NCBI GenBank assembly: GCA_013365325.1
Contig: JABVXV010000263.1
Location: forward strand, 1-64,000
DNA length: 64,000 nucleotides
From: Dipetalonema caudispina
Lineage: Eukaryota; Nematoda; Chromadorea; Rhabditida; Onchocercidae
Direction: 5' to 3'
The notes under the pieces are model-generated. The model saw only the letters and a program-made list of their open reading frames with translations, did not search any database and was not told the origin of the DNA. The number at the start of each line of letters is the position of its first letter. Position 1 is the first letter of the stretch. Position numbers and translations under genes: made by a program. Of the stretch, positions 13,901 through 25,911 are shown piece after piece.

Positions 13901-14540
13901 TGATTTACAAGTTCAATATGTGGTCTGTTTTACAGTTTCATAACTGTAGCTTTTTGAGCAAAAAAGGATGAGATATTGCTAATAATTAAGTCAATAAGTA
14001 ATTCAATCCTGCTATTTAAATATTTAAATATAAGGAAAGGTATATATTTCATTCTAATTTATTGACAATCTATACAAAATATTTTCCAATTATTTTTTAA
14101 TTAAAAGAATTACAGAATTTCCTGAATTATTCACAATCATCCGGTAAGTACTTTCAGTTAAAACATCGAAAAAAACGACCGGAATATGAGCATGCTGAAG
14201 AATTTTTTGCATCTGATCCTATCAAAGTAAATGGACCACCACCGGCAGGATTAAATATGCGTCGAAGTAATAACTTCGACTTTTTCGATTACTCACTTAT
14301 CATTTTTCTAAATTCTATATTTCAAAAATATGGTTGGAAATTTCGGGAAATTTTATCAATTTATTGTGACAGTGAAGGATTTCCTTTGCGTTTTTTTTTT
14401 TTAATTTTAGTAATATTAAAATGATGAAAGAAATTTTAGATAAAACAGTAGAAGATTTAGAAGAAATGATAGCCAAAGACTCATCTTTATTAAAAGCAAA
14501 AATACAACATACTCAGCCAAGAAAGACATCGAATCAGTGA
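10986..14540 (+). CDS. Tau-tubulin-kinase-like (CK1 superfamily) Ser/Thr kinase, canonical motifs
   Basis: Exons 10986-11159, 11507-11638, 12193-12386, 12890-13007, 13320-13464, 13762-13910, 14116-14266 and probably 14411-14540. The first seven close in phase and encode 354 residues. All catalytic elements are present: glycine loop DEGGFGQVYRV, Lys in AALKAEP, HRDIKPANF, DFGLAR, then FRGTMRYCSPSVHEK and RKDDIWSLIYLLIEM, the last two being typical of TTBK and nematode CK1 relatives. Protein Ser/Thr phosphorylation is therefore expected; the substrate is unknown. The tail ends with a helical, Glu/Lys-rich segment in the last exon. The final junction is odd: the donor at 14267 leaves phase 1, but the coding-looking frame of the last exon needs phase 2. 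Reading straight on instead gives a stop at 14422-14424. The catalytic call is firm and the C-terminus is not. Confidence 0.88.
12570..12656 (+). repeat. Gapped tandem repeat in intron 3 of kinase gene B
   Basis: Two neighbouring segments share GATCACCA and GATTAAAGATTTGCAT blocks, with a short insertion in the second copy. They look like a local duplication in noncoding DNA with no visible function. Confidence 0.55.
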
Positions 14541-17500
14541 TAATTTTGATTATAATTTGTTAATATTCATTTGCAAAAAAAAAAAAAAAAAATTTTCCGT
14601 CATATTAGTGTAAAAATAATTTCCGATTATTTCTAATTATTTCTCAAATAAATTGTAATTTAAAAGAATAGAATTTATAAACTAAACTTTAAGCAAATAT
14701 TATTAAAAATGTGTTGTAGAAAAGATTGTTTTCAAACAGGAAGTTGTTGTTTGTCATACATCTTGGCCATTGCCAATAATATTAATTAAGCCAGAAATAT
14801 ATGGCTAAAGATAATTACTCTATATTTTCAAGACAATAAATTATAAATTTCTTCTCTTTTTTTTTTTTTTTACATTAATAGTAAAAAAATAATAACGTGG
14901 CGCTGATAACAACGACATGGTGGAAGTCAAAGCAATTTATGTGATCAGTTAGCAACAATAATTTAGTAAAATTGAATTTGTCCCAAAGACCTGATAATTT
15001 ATTATTCATTTAATTAAGCAGCTTAATTGGCTATTACCTAGAAAATCCAGATCGATTATTCGTTTCCAAACAAAAGTTTGATGATTTTCCTGTTTTTAAG
15101 TATTTACGCTATCAAATGATAGGTGCCAAAATAATTTATATGTTCATTTAACAATGATTTAGCAAAGTGAATTTGTTTAAAAATCACCACTAAATTAAAA
15201 CTTAATTTTTTACAATCGACAAATTTTTACAATTAACGTAAAAGTGTTAAGTGAAGAAAGAAAACAACGCTTATCACGAAAAATTAGTATTATTTCACTC
15301 GCTAATCACGTAAGAATAATTTTGCCACAAATTAAATCATTCGAAGTTTTTTTTTAAAAAAAAAAAATCCTAACACCATAAATTTACTTCATTTTGTTGG
15401 ATACACAAATTAGAAAGCATTTACTTAAATAATTATACTCTAAGTGGTTTCTATTGATCGATGATATTCAACTGTCTGATCAGTCGTTTTATTTGCAAAA
15501 TCTAAAATGATCATTAATTCATGACATTTCAAATTTTTCTATCTTGTCCAAACCTTTTTTCTTCCTCATTTATCGTCAAAGTTTTCTTCATTCAAACATA
15601 CTTATTTCCTCTATTTTTAATGCATAAATGAATAGCTAACTTATGATTCGTTTGTTTTTTCCTTTTTTTTTTCCTTCTTTCCTGTTTCATTTATTTTTTC
15701 GAAATTTTATTTTGAAATTTCATGTAATCTCATATGGTTAAACTTATAGTTTGCTCTATAAAAACTGCAACTATTTCATTTGTCGCATGATGTTATTTGG
15801 ATTATGCTAGAAATGAAACAAAATTGAATAATAGTAAGATATAAAAGATTAATGAGCACATAATTGAGTACAAATAATTGGAACATATTAATGCATATTT
15901 ACGGTAAAAATAGCAATAATTCAGGCCATATGAATGATGAAATATGTGTCAATTTGATTGTCAATTGACTTTTCATATATAATTTTCTTTCCAAACAATT
16001 TTCTTTTTTTTTTTTTTTGACTTAAATAGAAAAAAATTAAATTAATTCTAGTAGTAGCGTTTTTCAGGGAGTTAACGATTTATATACTGTATTTTTTTCT
16101 TCATTCTTTTTGCTTTAGTCAACTAATTTTTTTTTATTTGGTTTAAATAGGTCAATCGATTGTCAGAAAGAAGAAAGAAAATTGAATTCATAATAAATGT
16201 TTTTCACGAAATTAATTAATGCTTGGCCGAATTTCAATGTGCCTGAAGATAAAAAAGAATCTATTGAATTTCCTGAATATTCCAACGATTTTTGACATCG
16301 TTGTATTTTTTGATTTTGTTATAACATTGTTGAAAAGTGTGGTACCATTTTTATTGAAGTGTATACATGATCCTGGACAAAATTCTACTTGAATTAACTT
16401 TTGTTTTTTTTCAAAAAGGAAAAAAATCAAAAAACTCTCAGGTAAGTTCTGATTATAAATTTTAATTTGCTTCATGTCTGGTTGGAATTCCTTAAATCAG
16501 TGTATTCGTTTATTCATTATTGCTTCATCAAATTTACAATCACTTGGTAAGATTACGCAATTTTAAAGTACTGTGCAATAAAAATTTCAAGAATTATTTG
16601 CCAAAAAATATTTAGTTTCTTTTTTTCGACAGAAACAAAAAAAAAGACGGAAAAATTCAAATATTGTTTAAGATATGCATTTTAAAAAAGAATTCTGAAA
16701 TTTACCATTTTTCGGTTTATTAAGTAGCTGCAATTTATCATTTTCCTTCAAAAAAAAAAAAAAAAAATGCAAGTGTTATCGTCAGTTTTAACGAACTATT
16801 TTGAGCTATCTAAATTATTTGAGTTAATTTTGAGCTATTTGAATTATTTGAACCAGTTGTTCTAATTATTCATTATTTATCGTTTATGAATTGTTTGAAG
16901 TTGTTGCTGATGTATTACGTATCTTTTTATAGGATTGCTTTTTAATCCTTTATTATCAGAGCAATGATGTTGTCATCGTTAATTAGTTTCAAAATTAATG
17001 TGATGTTGAAATATTCATTACAACATGAGATTGCCATTTCTTTTTGAGAATAATAATTCTTAAATGTCTTTCTTTTTCGTTGGAATTTAGAAATAGCTTT
17101 AAAGAGAAAGTGAATTTGAAAAAAAAGTAAACTATCGTACTAGCACCACTTAATGCTTTTCAACTTTTAGGCCCTTTTGAAATACTAAACTTTTTACTAC
17201 TTTCCCATTTTTGTGTAATTGTTTAATTTTCCACTTTTAATTTTCAACTATTAAATTAACATAGGCAAGTTCGATTTTTCTTTAGGAAAAATGAAACAAA
17301 GTTAAGTTGCTGCATTTCGGTTTTTTAAATTTTTCTATTGATGAAAGAAAAATATTGAAATTTTAGCGATGTCATACCTTGAAATTTATCTTCTAATATT
17401 CTTTTGAATCTAAGAAAGCGACATTTTTCGGTTTATCAGTGCTTCTTTTTCTATTGTAATTCCGATGGCGAATAATGATCATTTTGATGTTTACCAATGC

Positions 17501-17568
17501 ATCATTTGTCGATTGTTTTGATGATATTTTGAAAACTTTAAAGTGGAAAACTTTGAGGTATTGATAAG
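14541..17568. other. Intergenic spacer, no supported gene
   Basis: Three kilobases of AT-rich DNA with poly-A and poly-T runs. Open frames such as the one at 16212-16475 on the minus strand are low-complexity and lack fitting splice partners. Confidence 0.5.
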
Positions 17569-18049
17569 ATGATCGCGTTATGGATCACATTTCTTTGTCT
17601 TTTATCAATGCATGATAAAATTAATGCAGTGCTAAATTCTTCTACTCCATTTCGTATAGCTCGCGTTGAGGTATATATTTTCCGATTCAGTATTTGTTCG
17701 ATATTTTCTCTTCTATCGATCTGTACGCGTATTGCTAAATAATTTACCAGAATTTAAAAATTTACGTAAATTATCGACCTCTTAAATTCAACATTGATTT
17801 ATGTAAAGCCATTGAAAAAAATAATTTTAAATTTTCACTCATGAAAATTTTAATTTTAAAACTTTGAGACATTATTTTTGCAAATTTTGAATTTGCACTC
17901 ATCAAAATTTCAATTTTGAAACTTTGAAACAACTTTTTGAAAAAAAAAACAAATTTTAGGAATTATTCCGGGTTTTATATGGATCAAAACCATTATTTTT
18001 GGTCCGAAGAAACAACAATCAATGGGAGGAATATACGGAATATAGCTGA
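17569..18049 (+). CDS. Candidate small secreted peptide, 63 aa, two exons
   Basis: Exon 1 (17569-17670) encodes a start Met, a hydrophobic stretch (IALWITFLCLLSM) and a polar region ending INA, together resembling a signal peptide with a cleavage site near residue 20. A good donor (GAG|GTATAT) is followed by exon 2 (17960-18049) after a TTTTAG acceptor, in phase 0, to a TGA. The mature part would be about 43 residues with one N-glycosylation motif (NSS), an LFRVLYGSKPLFLVRR segment and an acidic Tyr-rich end. There are no cysteines after the signal peptide, so it is not a disulfide-rich toxin or defensin type. A dibasic RR followed by NNN could be a processing site of a secreted peptide precursor. 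I do not recognise a family. The model rests only on codon-like composition and matching phase, and it stands alone in noncoding DNA. Confidence 0.35.
17826..17939 (+). repeat. Imperfect tandem repeat, about 60-bp unit
   Basis: Two adjacent segments share GCACTCAT or TCACTCAT, then AAAATTT, AATTTT and AAACTTTGA in the same order with scattered substitutions. They lie in the putative intron of the small secreted-peptide model. Confidence 0.6.
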
Positions 18050-18219
18050 TGTGGCAGATTATTTCAGGAAGCGAACCTATGTATAATTCATGCTTTTGAT
18101 AATTGAAATTCAGAAATATCTGAAATTGTGGAATAAAAATTGTCTCAAAATTTACTCGCATGTATTTATTTTTTTGTCCAAACAAAATATTACATTGTAT
18201 TTACATGTAATATTCAAAG

Positions 18220-18489
18220 ATGAAAAAAAAAAAAATAATTACTTCAGTTAATGAATCTCAGGATACTGTCACATATGCAACAACGTTGAAGTATTATCCA
18301 TATCATTGGAATTCATTATGGAGGTTATATTCGAGTATTATAGAATTTATTTCCAAATATTATGCAGAACTTATAGTCGATTTAAAAGTATGTAATGACA
18401 ATTACCAAATATTACTAATTAATTATACTTCGTTTGATATTATGGACAATTCTTGGTATAATATATGTAAGGAATGGATTACGAAATGA
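18220..18489 (+). other. Unassigned 89-codon open frame
   Basis: The frame is long for such AT-rich DNA and, past its Lys run, is less biased than other chance frames here (TVTYATTLKYYPYHW). A reasonable donor (AAA|GTATGT) lies inside it at about 18387. An acceptor at 18215-18219 (TTCAAAG) would place the frame in phase 0, but I find no convincing upstream exon to join. It could be an exon of an unmodelled gene or chance. Confidence 0.2.
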
Positions 18490-18499
18490 TGAATAATGT

Positions 18500-19445
18500 G
18501 GCATGCATATTTTGCAAACTTTTTGCATGTTTTTGCAATTAATTTCGAAAATTATCGAGTAAATTTTTTGGATTAAGTAAGTTTAAATTAAGATAAGGGT
18601 AGAAAATTTGTTATGCAAAGTCTATTTAACTTTTTTTAGATATAAAAAAAAAGAAGAAAAAGCCATAACTTACTTTTAAAATACGGCAAAAAGAGTAAAG
18701 CTTCAAATTATCGCATAAATATGTAACATTTATGAAGATTAAACTTGCAAAATTTCCTTATTATATGAAATAAATTTTAAAAAGAAAAAAGTTAGCAAAC
18801 ATTGCTAAGTTAATAAAAAATCCATTGGTAAAACTGGAATCATTCGTCAGCATAAATTACTTGCTCAGTTTTTATTTAATTACACTATTAAAGTCGAGCA
18901 ATATTTTCTATGATATTGGATGTTTTTATTTTTAATGTTGTTTGAAAAAAAAAAGTTCAATTTTTGCTTATTGATCCACTTTTCAGATTTGAAAAATCAT
19001 ACATAAAAAAAATACATTTTATTTGATTGTTAGTTAATAAATTTAATATGAAAATATATTTGGTAAAAGAAATATATATTTTGGTAAAAGGAAATTTACA
19101 AAATAAAAAGAAAATTTTTTTTGAAAGTTAGAAAGAAATTTTCAAATTCTGAGTGTGAACAAAAAATGATGACTGATAAAGCAAAAAAAAATCTAAGGAA
19201 AAACTAACCAGGATAATCTTTCTAACTTATAAAACCTATTTGGAATCGAATTATATTTCAATCACAAATATGACATTTATTAATTTGCATGAAATTTCGA
19301 CATTGCATTTTGAAAATGAAAATTTCAATATAATGTTTTAGCACGGGAAACTACTAAATAGTTCACTGTAAAAAATGCCAGTAATATAGCTTAACTAAAT
19401 TGAAATTATTTATTATAAAATTGTATTCACGTCGCCTTCTATTTT
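18500..19445. other. AT-rich spacer, no gene seen
   Basis: Noncoding-looking DNA between the unassigned frame at 18220-18489 and the minus-strand exons that begin at 19446. Nothing else could be supported. Confidence 0.5.
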
Positions 19446-20171
19446 TTATCGAAGTTCGACAATGAAATTACGTTGTAAACGGGAACGTATGCGATTTTCG
19501 GGTACAAATTCGCGACAGTAGCCATTTAACTGTTCATTTTCATACATTTCATAAAAGAAAAGAAAGCACCAACTTTTCTTGCGAAGTATTTAAGTATTCT
19601 GAAAATATTTTCTATCACATTCTATATTTACTTTAAACTATGGTAGGGTAGTCATTGAGTATTTCATTTCTTTCATATATAGAAATAAAAAAACAATGCT
19701 TGGATATATATCATTTTAAAACTAAATGTTATTTCTGATTTAGTGAAGAATAAAATAATTACTGGTACCGGAAATTCCCGTTTAGTAGTATAAGATTAAG
19801 TATCTAGAAGGAATGCTCATGCTCATATTTCAATATTTCCCTAATTGATGATACGTACGGCTGATATTAGAAAATTTTAACAGTGCATTAAGGAATCTAC
19901 TTAGTTTCGTCCAAATTGTTTGACATACTTTCGTTTCCATCAAATCGGAATATATTCATAGACGTTGAAGGCTTTATTGGAGAATAATTCTTCATGGCTT
20001 TTGCATCCTTACAATTAAAATATGATTCACATATTAGCATTCAATATTAGAACTAATGTATTGGATTTTCAATAGTTTAAACGAGAAATCTGCCAATAAC
20101 GTTACCTCAGAATCACTCCACAGCGTGCATTTTTGATGTGGAAAGAGAGTTTTAACTTTGTACATATATTT
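19446..20171 (-). CDS. Short minus-strand exons: alternative 3' end of the upstream gene or a tiny separate gene
   Basis: Three segments look coding. Segment a, 20171-20106, follows a TTTTGTAG acceptor, contains an ATG 5 bases in, reads 22 codons and ends at GAG|GTAAC. Segment b, 20007-19897, continues in phase 0 to a TAG (36 residues, with MKNYSPIKPSTSMN). Segment c, 19529-19446, is open for 27 codons to a TAA (CREFVPENRIRSRLQRN) with an AACAG acceptor and could also be joined in phase 0 from a. Either a starts a short trans-spliced gene downstream of the 730-residue gene, or these are alternative last exons of that gene, reached from an internal phase-0 donor near its end. A further frame at about 19835 (18 codons, phase 0) may be another alternative. 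The weak acceptor of b (TTGTAAG) lowers confidence. Confidence 0.33.
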
Positions 20172-20589
20172 CTACAAAAATCAAATAATATGAATATGAA
20201 AAATGATGAATGTATACAATATAACAAACTGAAACCACAGAGTTTATATAACATACATAAAGTGAGAATTTGCGAATTTAAAATACAAATGAAAGCTGTA
20301 TTAATTCTGCAATAATGCTGCAAAACCTAAACAACTGAAAAAGAACCAGTAGTTATTCCATGTTGAAAGAGATTTATTAACATTCTTGTATGTTCTACCT
20401 TATCCTTAGAAAGATAAAATTTTCCGATAACTATCTACTTACTAGTAAGACTACATGTGAGATAACGCTTGCAACATGGTCATAAAAACATGACAGCATT
20501 TGGAAAAGAACAAATTTATTCACTACCTTCAAAATATTTTCTCAAAAATAAATGCCTAAATTATAACCATCTTGGAAAAACAATTCTTT

Positions 20590-23500
20590 CTATTCGAACT
20601 TTGATCCTTTCTTGAATGCCCACGTTCGCAAAGGTGTTGCTTCTGCTTGCCGCCTCCCTATTACTTTACCGAACGACTTTTCGTCATCTTCGTAATCACT
20701 ATGCTGCCTCGGTGCTGTTGTCACGTTGCGACGCTCAACGGTTGCATTGCGTCGTAATGTCACTGTTGCTGCGGCATATCGTTGCCGCTGCTGCGCAGCG
20801 TAACTGTTCGATAATTCTACTGCTGTTTTCAACATTTCCTGATGAAATTGTCGCGAATGATCCGTATTCAGCGTACGTGTTAAACTCTCAATTGCTGCAA
20901 ACAATTTGCGATTTGCAAAGAAGGTACTATTGAGTTGTTGCGACGGCGCTACGGTATGCTCATGCAGTGGCACCTGCTGAATACTTCGTCGTAATTCATA
21001 CGATTCATCATGCTGCCGTTGCTCGATTATATGACCCCCACCCATTCTCCGATGCTCTGTCATTCCTTCAGTTGCCGCGATAGCTTCTAAAATTAACCAT
21101 AAGCATTCCTAAAGAAATCTGCTCGAAAACAAGAATAAATGTGTTACGTACTAACATATCTTTTGAGATGATTCGGTCTTTACAAAAAATTAAAAAATAA
21201 AGCTGTGAAAGCTACTGTGTTGTGAATAATATCAATATCCTTTAATTTTTGCATTAAATATTATAGGATTGTAAAAGTCTAGAATCAATTGTTTGGAAAA
21301 TAAAAAGTATGAGCAGTCCTCTTTTTTTCCCTTTCTTCCCTTGATAGAAAGTACATTACAGTAACGAACTTCGCTCAAGCCGATCCACTTCAGTTAAAAC
21401 GTCATTGTATTCTCGCATCACTTCATCATCAGCGTTGTCAACATTGACTTGATCGACATTATCTACATCGACATCGTTATCATTGTCGTTTTCATCATCA
21501 TCGTTTCTATCTCTATCTTCATCTCCATCGCCATCGTCATCATCACCATCATTATTATTATCATCATCATCATCATCATCATCGTCATCATCATAACCTT
21601 GCAGCAGGTAATATTGTACATCACTGTTTTCCTCATTGTTACGCACGAAAGCATGTGCTGTTTTTCCACCATTATCACTAGGTAAAGGAGATAAGCTGAC
21701 GTGACTGCCTTGGTGTAACACGCGTTTACTTGAATCCTATAAAAAACCTAATAAGAACCTTAGTTTCTTCGTAAGCTCTTAAAGTACAATTTTTGCCAAT
21801 GAATCTCCTTTACTGTGGGACTCAAAACGTATTTTGGCCTTAAAAGTTGATGAATTCCTTTAATAATCCCAATTCAATTTGCTGACTTGAGTAATTTCAA
21901 TTAAATAATTTGAAATATTAGGAAAACAAAAATTCACTAACGGATCTATTGGAAAACAGTGAAATTTGTTCTGGCGGTTCCGGCGCAATATCATCTCTAT
22001 CGAAGGAACCAGAAGGAGCTGGTTCTTGATCAGTGGTATAAATTTCGCTTTCGCTAACTACATCCAGTAATTCAAGACATCCATCTTCACCACTAGCAGC
22101 CATTGAGATACTGTGAAAAAAAAAAACCATAAACTATGTATGAACTTTTGAATAAAATCATTAAACTCAAAATAAAATACACCAACTGTCGCTTATGAAT
22201 ACTTGAGCGCTTTAAAAATAAATGTATTTTCTACTGACATGTGCTACCCGTATGTTAACTTCAAAGTTCCATGTGACATGTACATATCTTTGAAAAAAAT
22301 TAAGTCTTGGAAATATTAAACTTAAGACTAACATACCATGATTGGTCACCATCATCGTCAAGCTCTTCAACTTCACCACTGAAATTCATAAAAATACTGA
22401 GATTTTCTGCCTCTGTTATGTAAATCAAACAGATGATGAAAAATGAATTAATAAAAATGTATTCCTCGATCCCACTCTACCTTCCACTGAAAACTGAAAA
22501 TTCTTACTACTATTTAGATTACTTCTCGTAATAAAAATCAAAATTGTTAATATAACAAAAAAGAAAGAGAAAAAAGAAAAACTAAGTAGTATGAAACAAA
22601 CCTTCCTTCAGTTCGGAAACTATAATTCGCAGTATCATAATTTTCCTTCTTTACACCTCTTCGTGTAGCAGATGGTGGTGGAATATTACGCCACCAATCT
22701 TTACTACCAACTCGGTCAATACCTTCGATACCAGCATCATGTGCCCGCTTCTGCAACAGTATCTTAAATTATCTAATATACGTGGCGAGTTTTCTTCGAA
22801 ATAATTGTTGCGAAATGAAAATGGAGGATAAAGCTTCTTACACACATTTCTCCTTTATATCAAGTTATTTATTTAAGAAATACGCTAAATTGTATTTTTC
22901 CACACAAGTTTTAGTGTCACCCATCATTTCCAAATAGCAGATAAACAATTACTTAAATATGGTTTTGTTAAAATTATAATTAACTCTAATTAGGATTCGA
23001 AAGTGAAGCTGACTCTAATTATATTGCTGAAAATTAAAGTTAACTCTACTAATTCCAGATACCAAACAAGAATCCACTTAAACATGCTTTCCTATCTTGT
23101 GCACTTAGTATTGATATTAAAATCGAAAATAAAGACTTGTACATACTATTACAGCTAACAAAAAGTTAAACATGCCCACTGATGGTCAATAAAGAGAGCA
23201 CAAAGGGATGGAAAATGAGATAGACAAACATAAGAATAAACTAACAGCACTTCTCCATAGTTTCATGATAACTTTGTTCATCGTATCCCACGTAGGATAT
23301 TCATCTGCATTTAGCAAATTTTTAGGTGCCAAACTTTCTGCTCTCAGAGCTCGTAACCGCCCCTAAAATTGGATAAACCAAAAGATCCAGTGAAATACTG
23401 ATGCGACCTACAGAAAATAAATTCATGCTAAATCCATTTGGATTGTGACACCATCACGAACCGCTTAAGCCGGCTCACACGGTCGATTTATTACTTCTCA

Positions 23501-25911
23501 GTCATGGTTTATGATAAACGAATGTGTTTTGTAAACCTCAAAAAAAGAAAATAAAGATCCAATTACCCTATTCCAAGCTTCTTTCGGGTTCATAATTCCG
23601 TTGTAGACATCAAGGCGAGCTTCCCTATCAAACTGTCGATTGACAATACTGGAAAATGTAAATAGTTCACATTTTGAATTGTGGATTGGATTAACATCAC
23701 CCACCAAATGACCTGCAATGAAAAAAAAATATCAAAACATCAGTTTAATTTTGGAGGAGATATATTCACTTGCGCTAGTCTCCCATTAATGCGGGAAGTT
23801 ATACAGTTATACTACGAATAGGAAGCAAATTCGGTAGCTCATAAATAAATAAATTCTTCCACAAGTTTAACCGAATAATTATGAAATGTAAAAAAGAAAT
23901 TCGAAAATAACCTTCAGCAAGTTTTATTTGGGCAATTGGATCGCCGGGCTCCTTTGCCATAGTCTCACAGCCTGAACAACGGTAATAGCACCGCGAATTG
24001 CGTGCTTGGTTCAGCCGATAAACACGGAATCTGGTAATTAACAAATAGCTGAACATTTCTTGAACATGAAAGTGGGATTTATTTCGGATAATACATACAT
24101 ATAATATTCTTAACCATGAAATTTAAAGTTGAAAATTTTAAACAGAAGTGATAAGACCAACTTATCAGTCTCGGTGACAGGAACGGCGATGTCAGTCCAT
24201 TTGAACCGTCGGTTTAAAAGGAATACATAAGGATGCAACATTAACGGGCGTTGACCAGTTATTAATTCTTGAAGAAGAGCACACCTTCAAAAAATGGGGA
24301 TTGATAAACACGATCAATTAAACATGTAAGCGAAGCCCCAACAATTTTTTAAATCTTAAATCCTCAAACGAATATTCTTGTGTTGCAAATGTATACATCT
24401 TCATTTAATTCAGCAGAATAAAGTCATCGCCATTTCATCATAAATGCTGTCATTATAAAGTAATCATTATTACTGTAAACGTTGAATAATAGAAATTGAA
24501 TTAAATAAACCTGAAAACTTAGGTCATGCCAACTTATATCCACCATAATCACTTCCCACATTTGTTTTCAGGCCCATAACACCCAGCTAACTATCAAATT
24601 TGAAAGAAGCAAATTAACTGAATCGAATACAGTGATGTTTCATTCAAAAAATGCATCATTCTTTACCTCTCCTTATCTTCGTCTGTAAAATAATCTTCCG
24701 GATTATCAGTTTTTTGCACAGGTACATTGAAAACAACTGATGAAGCTAATCCCTTACTGGCTTCTGTAAACGCTTGCTGAAACATATTTTTCTTGTGCAA
24801 CTATACATCGTAAGTGAAAAAATAAATTGTCACTTTAGTTTCGAGCTTTTAAAAAAAATCACTGTATTAGGACAACTAAAGCCGAACAAGCAATTTGATT
24901 AAATAAGACTATTCGAGCGCCAAAGTACGTAACTTTTTCGTTTGCGGACGTGTTCACTGCGTAATGCATTACTGAGACAAAGGTTTTATGCTAAATAATG
25001 CAAAATGCTTTATGCGAAAATCTCAATTTAATTCAGAAACTAGCAGAAGCATGGAAGGAATTTTTAAAAAATTCCAAAATCGCCTTAACTACAAAAAATT
25101 AATAAATCATACCCTTACCTGGAATTGTGCAATTTGTGCAGGATGCAAATCACCCAGAGTTATAGTACCTAGGACTTTCGGCTGCTGCTGCTGCTGTTGT
25201 TGTAGATATGATTGTGACTGCAAATTAGCAGCAATATCCCTAAAAATGAAAGGCTGTTCTTCATCCTTAAGACTAATGCAATTAACAACACGCTTCCTAA
25301 AAGTTAAAAATATACTTATTTTTCATAATTGTCGGGAGTGAATCAGTATCACTGACTGATTTGCTAATAGATACAATAATACATGCAACTACATAATTAG
25401 AGAAAATTATTCAATATTTTATATTCAATAAAATAATTATTCCACCTATTTCGCTACACACCGCTGAAGTCTACTCGGGAACTTTTATAAAAAGGCTTTT
25501 GAAATACGATGTGTGGAATTAGATACAGAATGGTAAGATATTTAAGTCGAATTGAAATTAAATATAGTAATAATGACTCACGTCTTTCCATCATTGTTAA
25601 CACTATGTTGAACTTCAACACCATTGATATAATTCTGCAAGATTCAACAAATGTGAATTTTAAATAAATTTTAATACGTCATTAACAAGCACTGGCTTAC
25701 TGAAACTTCTGATAAATAAAAATTAATAAAGAGGAAGAAATTGCATGCATGATCAATAAAAATTAACAAGGGGGAGAAAATTTAATACCTGCAAATTATT
25801 GGTAAAAGAATCAGAGCAAAGTGAGTCTGCAATCTGATCAGCAGCTTCTTCATCCGTTATTTCTCCACGAAGTGCCCGAACAAACGCCTTCTCAACCAAT
25901 GTGGTTAGCAT
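20590..25911 (-). CDS. Unrecognised 730-aa protein with Cys cluster, polyGln and Asp-rich tract
   Basis: Thirteen exons on the minus strand: 25911-25789, 25634-25582, 25296-25119, 24776-24667, 24284-24162, 24030-23912, 23712-23567, 23362-23246, 22750-22602, 22378-22337, 22110-21942, 21736-21370 and 21086-20590 (TAG). Every junction is in phase, giving 730 residues. Visible parts: an acidic N-terminus, seven Gln at about 91-97, a compact folded-looking region at about 140-340 with a Cys cluster (CYYRCSGC, 210-217) followed by His residues (GHLVGDVNPIH), and a Trp-rich block (KDWWRNIPPP). The Cys/His spacing vaguely recalls FLYWCH-type zinc modules, which I infer but cannot confirm. After about 400 the protein is low-complexity: an Asp/Asn tract near 492-535 encoded by GAT repeats, then a Gln/Arg-rich tail with KKGSK near the end. 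Composition suggests a nuclear or chromatin protein. A TTTTTTTAG acceptor lies 5 bp before the ATG. It diverges from rpl-11. Confidence 0.82.
21528..21600 (-). repeat. (GAT)n trinucleotide run coding the Asp tract
   Basis: On the plus strand this is a run of ATC/TCA units with a few ATT interruptions. It lies inside exon 12 of the 730-residue gene and encodes consecutive Asp and Asn. Length variation between alleles would change the acidic tract without a frameshift. Confidence 0.85.

Noticed and set aside
21356..21371. In-frame stop TAA after exon 12 of the 730-residue gene, which would end the protein there
   Set aside because: A phase-1 donor A|GTTCGT at 21370 joins perfectly to a 165-codon open exon after a TTTTAG acceptor. 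The same GTTCG-type donor is used in the V-ATPase H gene, so splicing is preferred over termination.
21463..21685. Met/Ile-rich open frames on both strands
   Set aside because: They are alternative frames of the GAT repeat in exon 12 and carry no information of their own.
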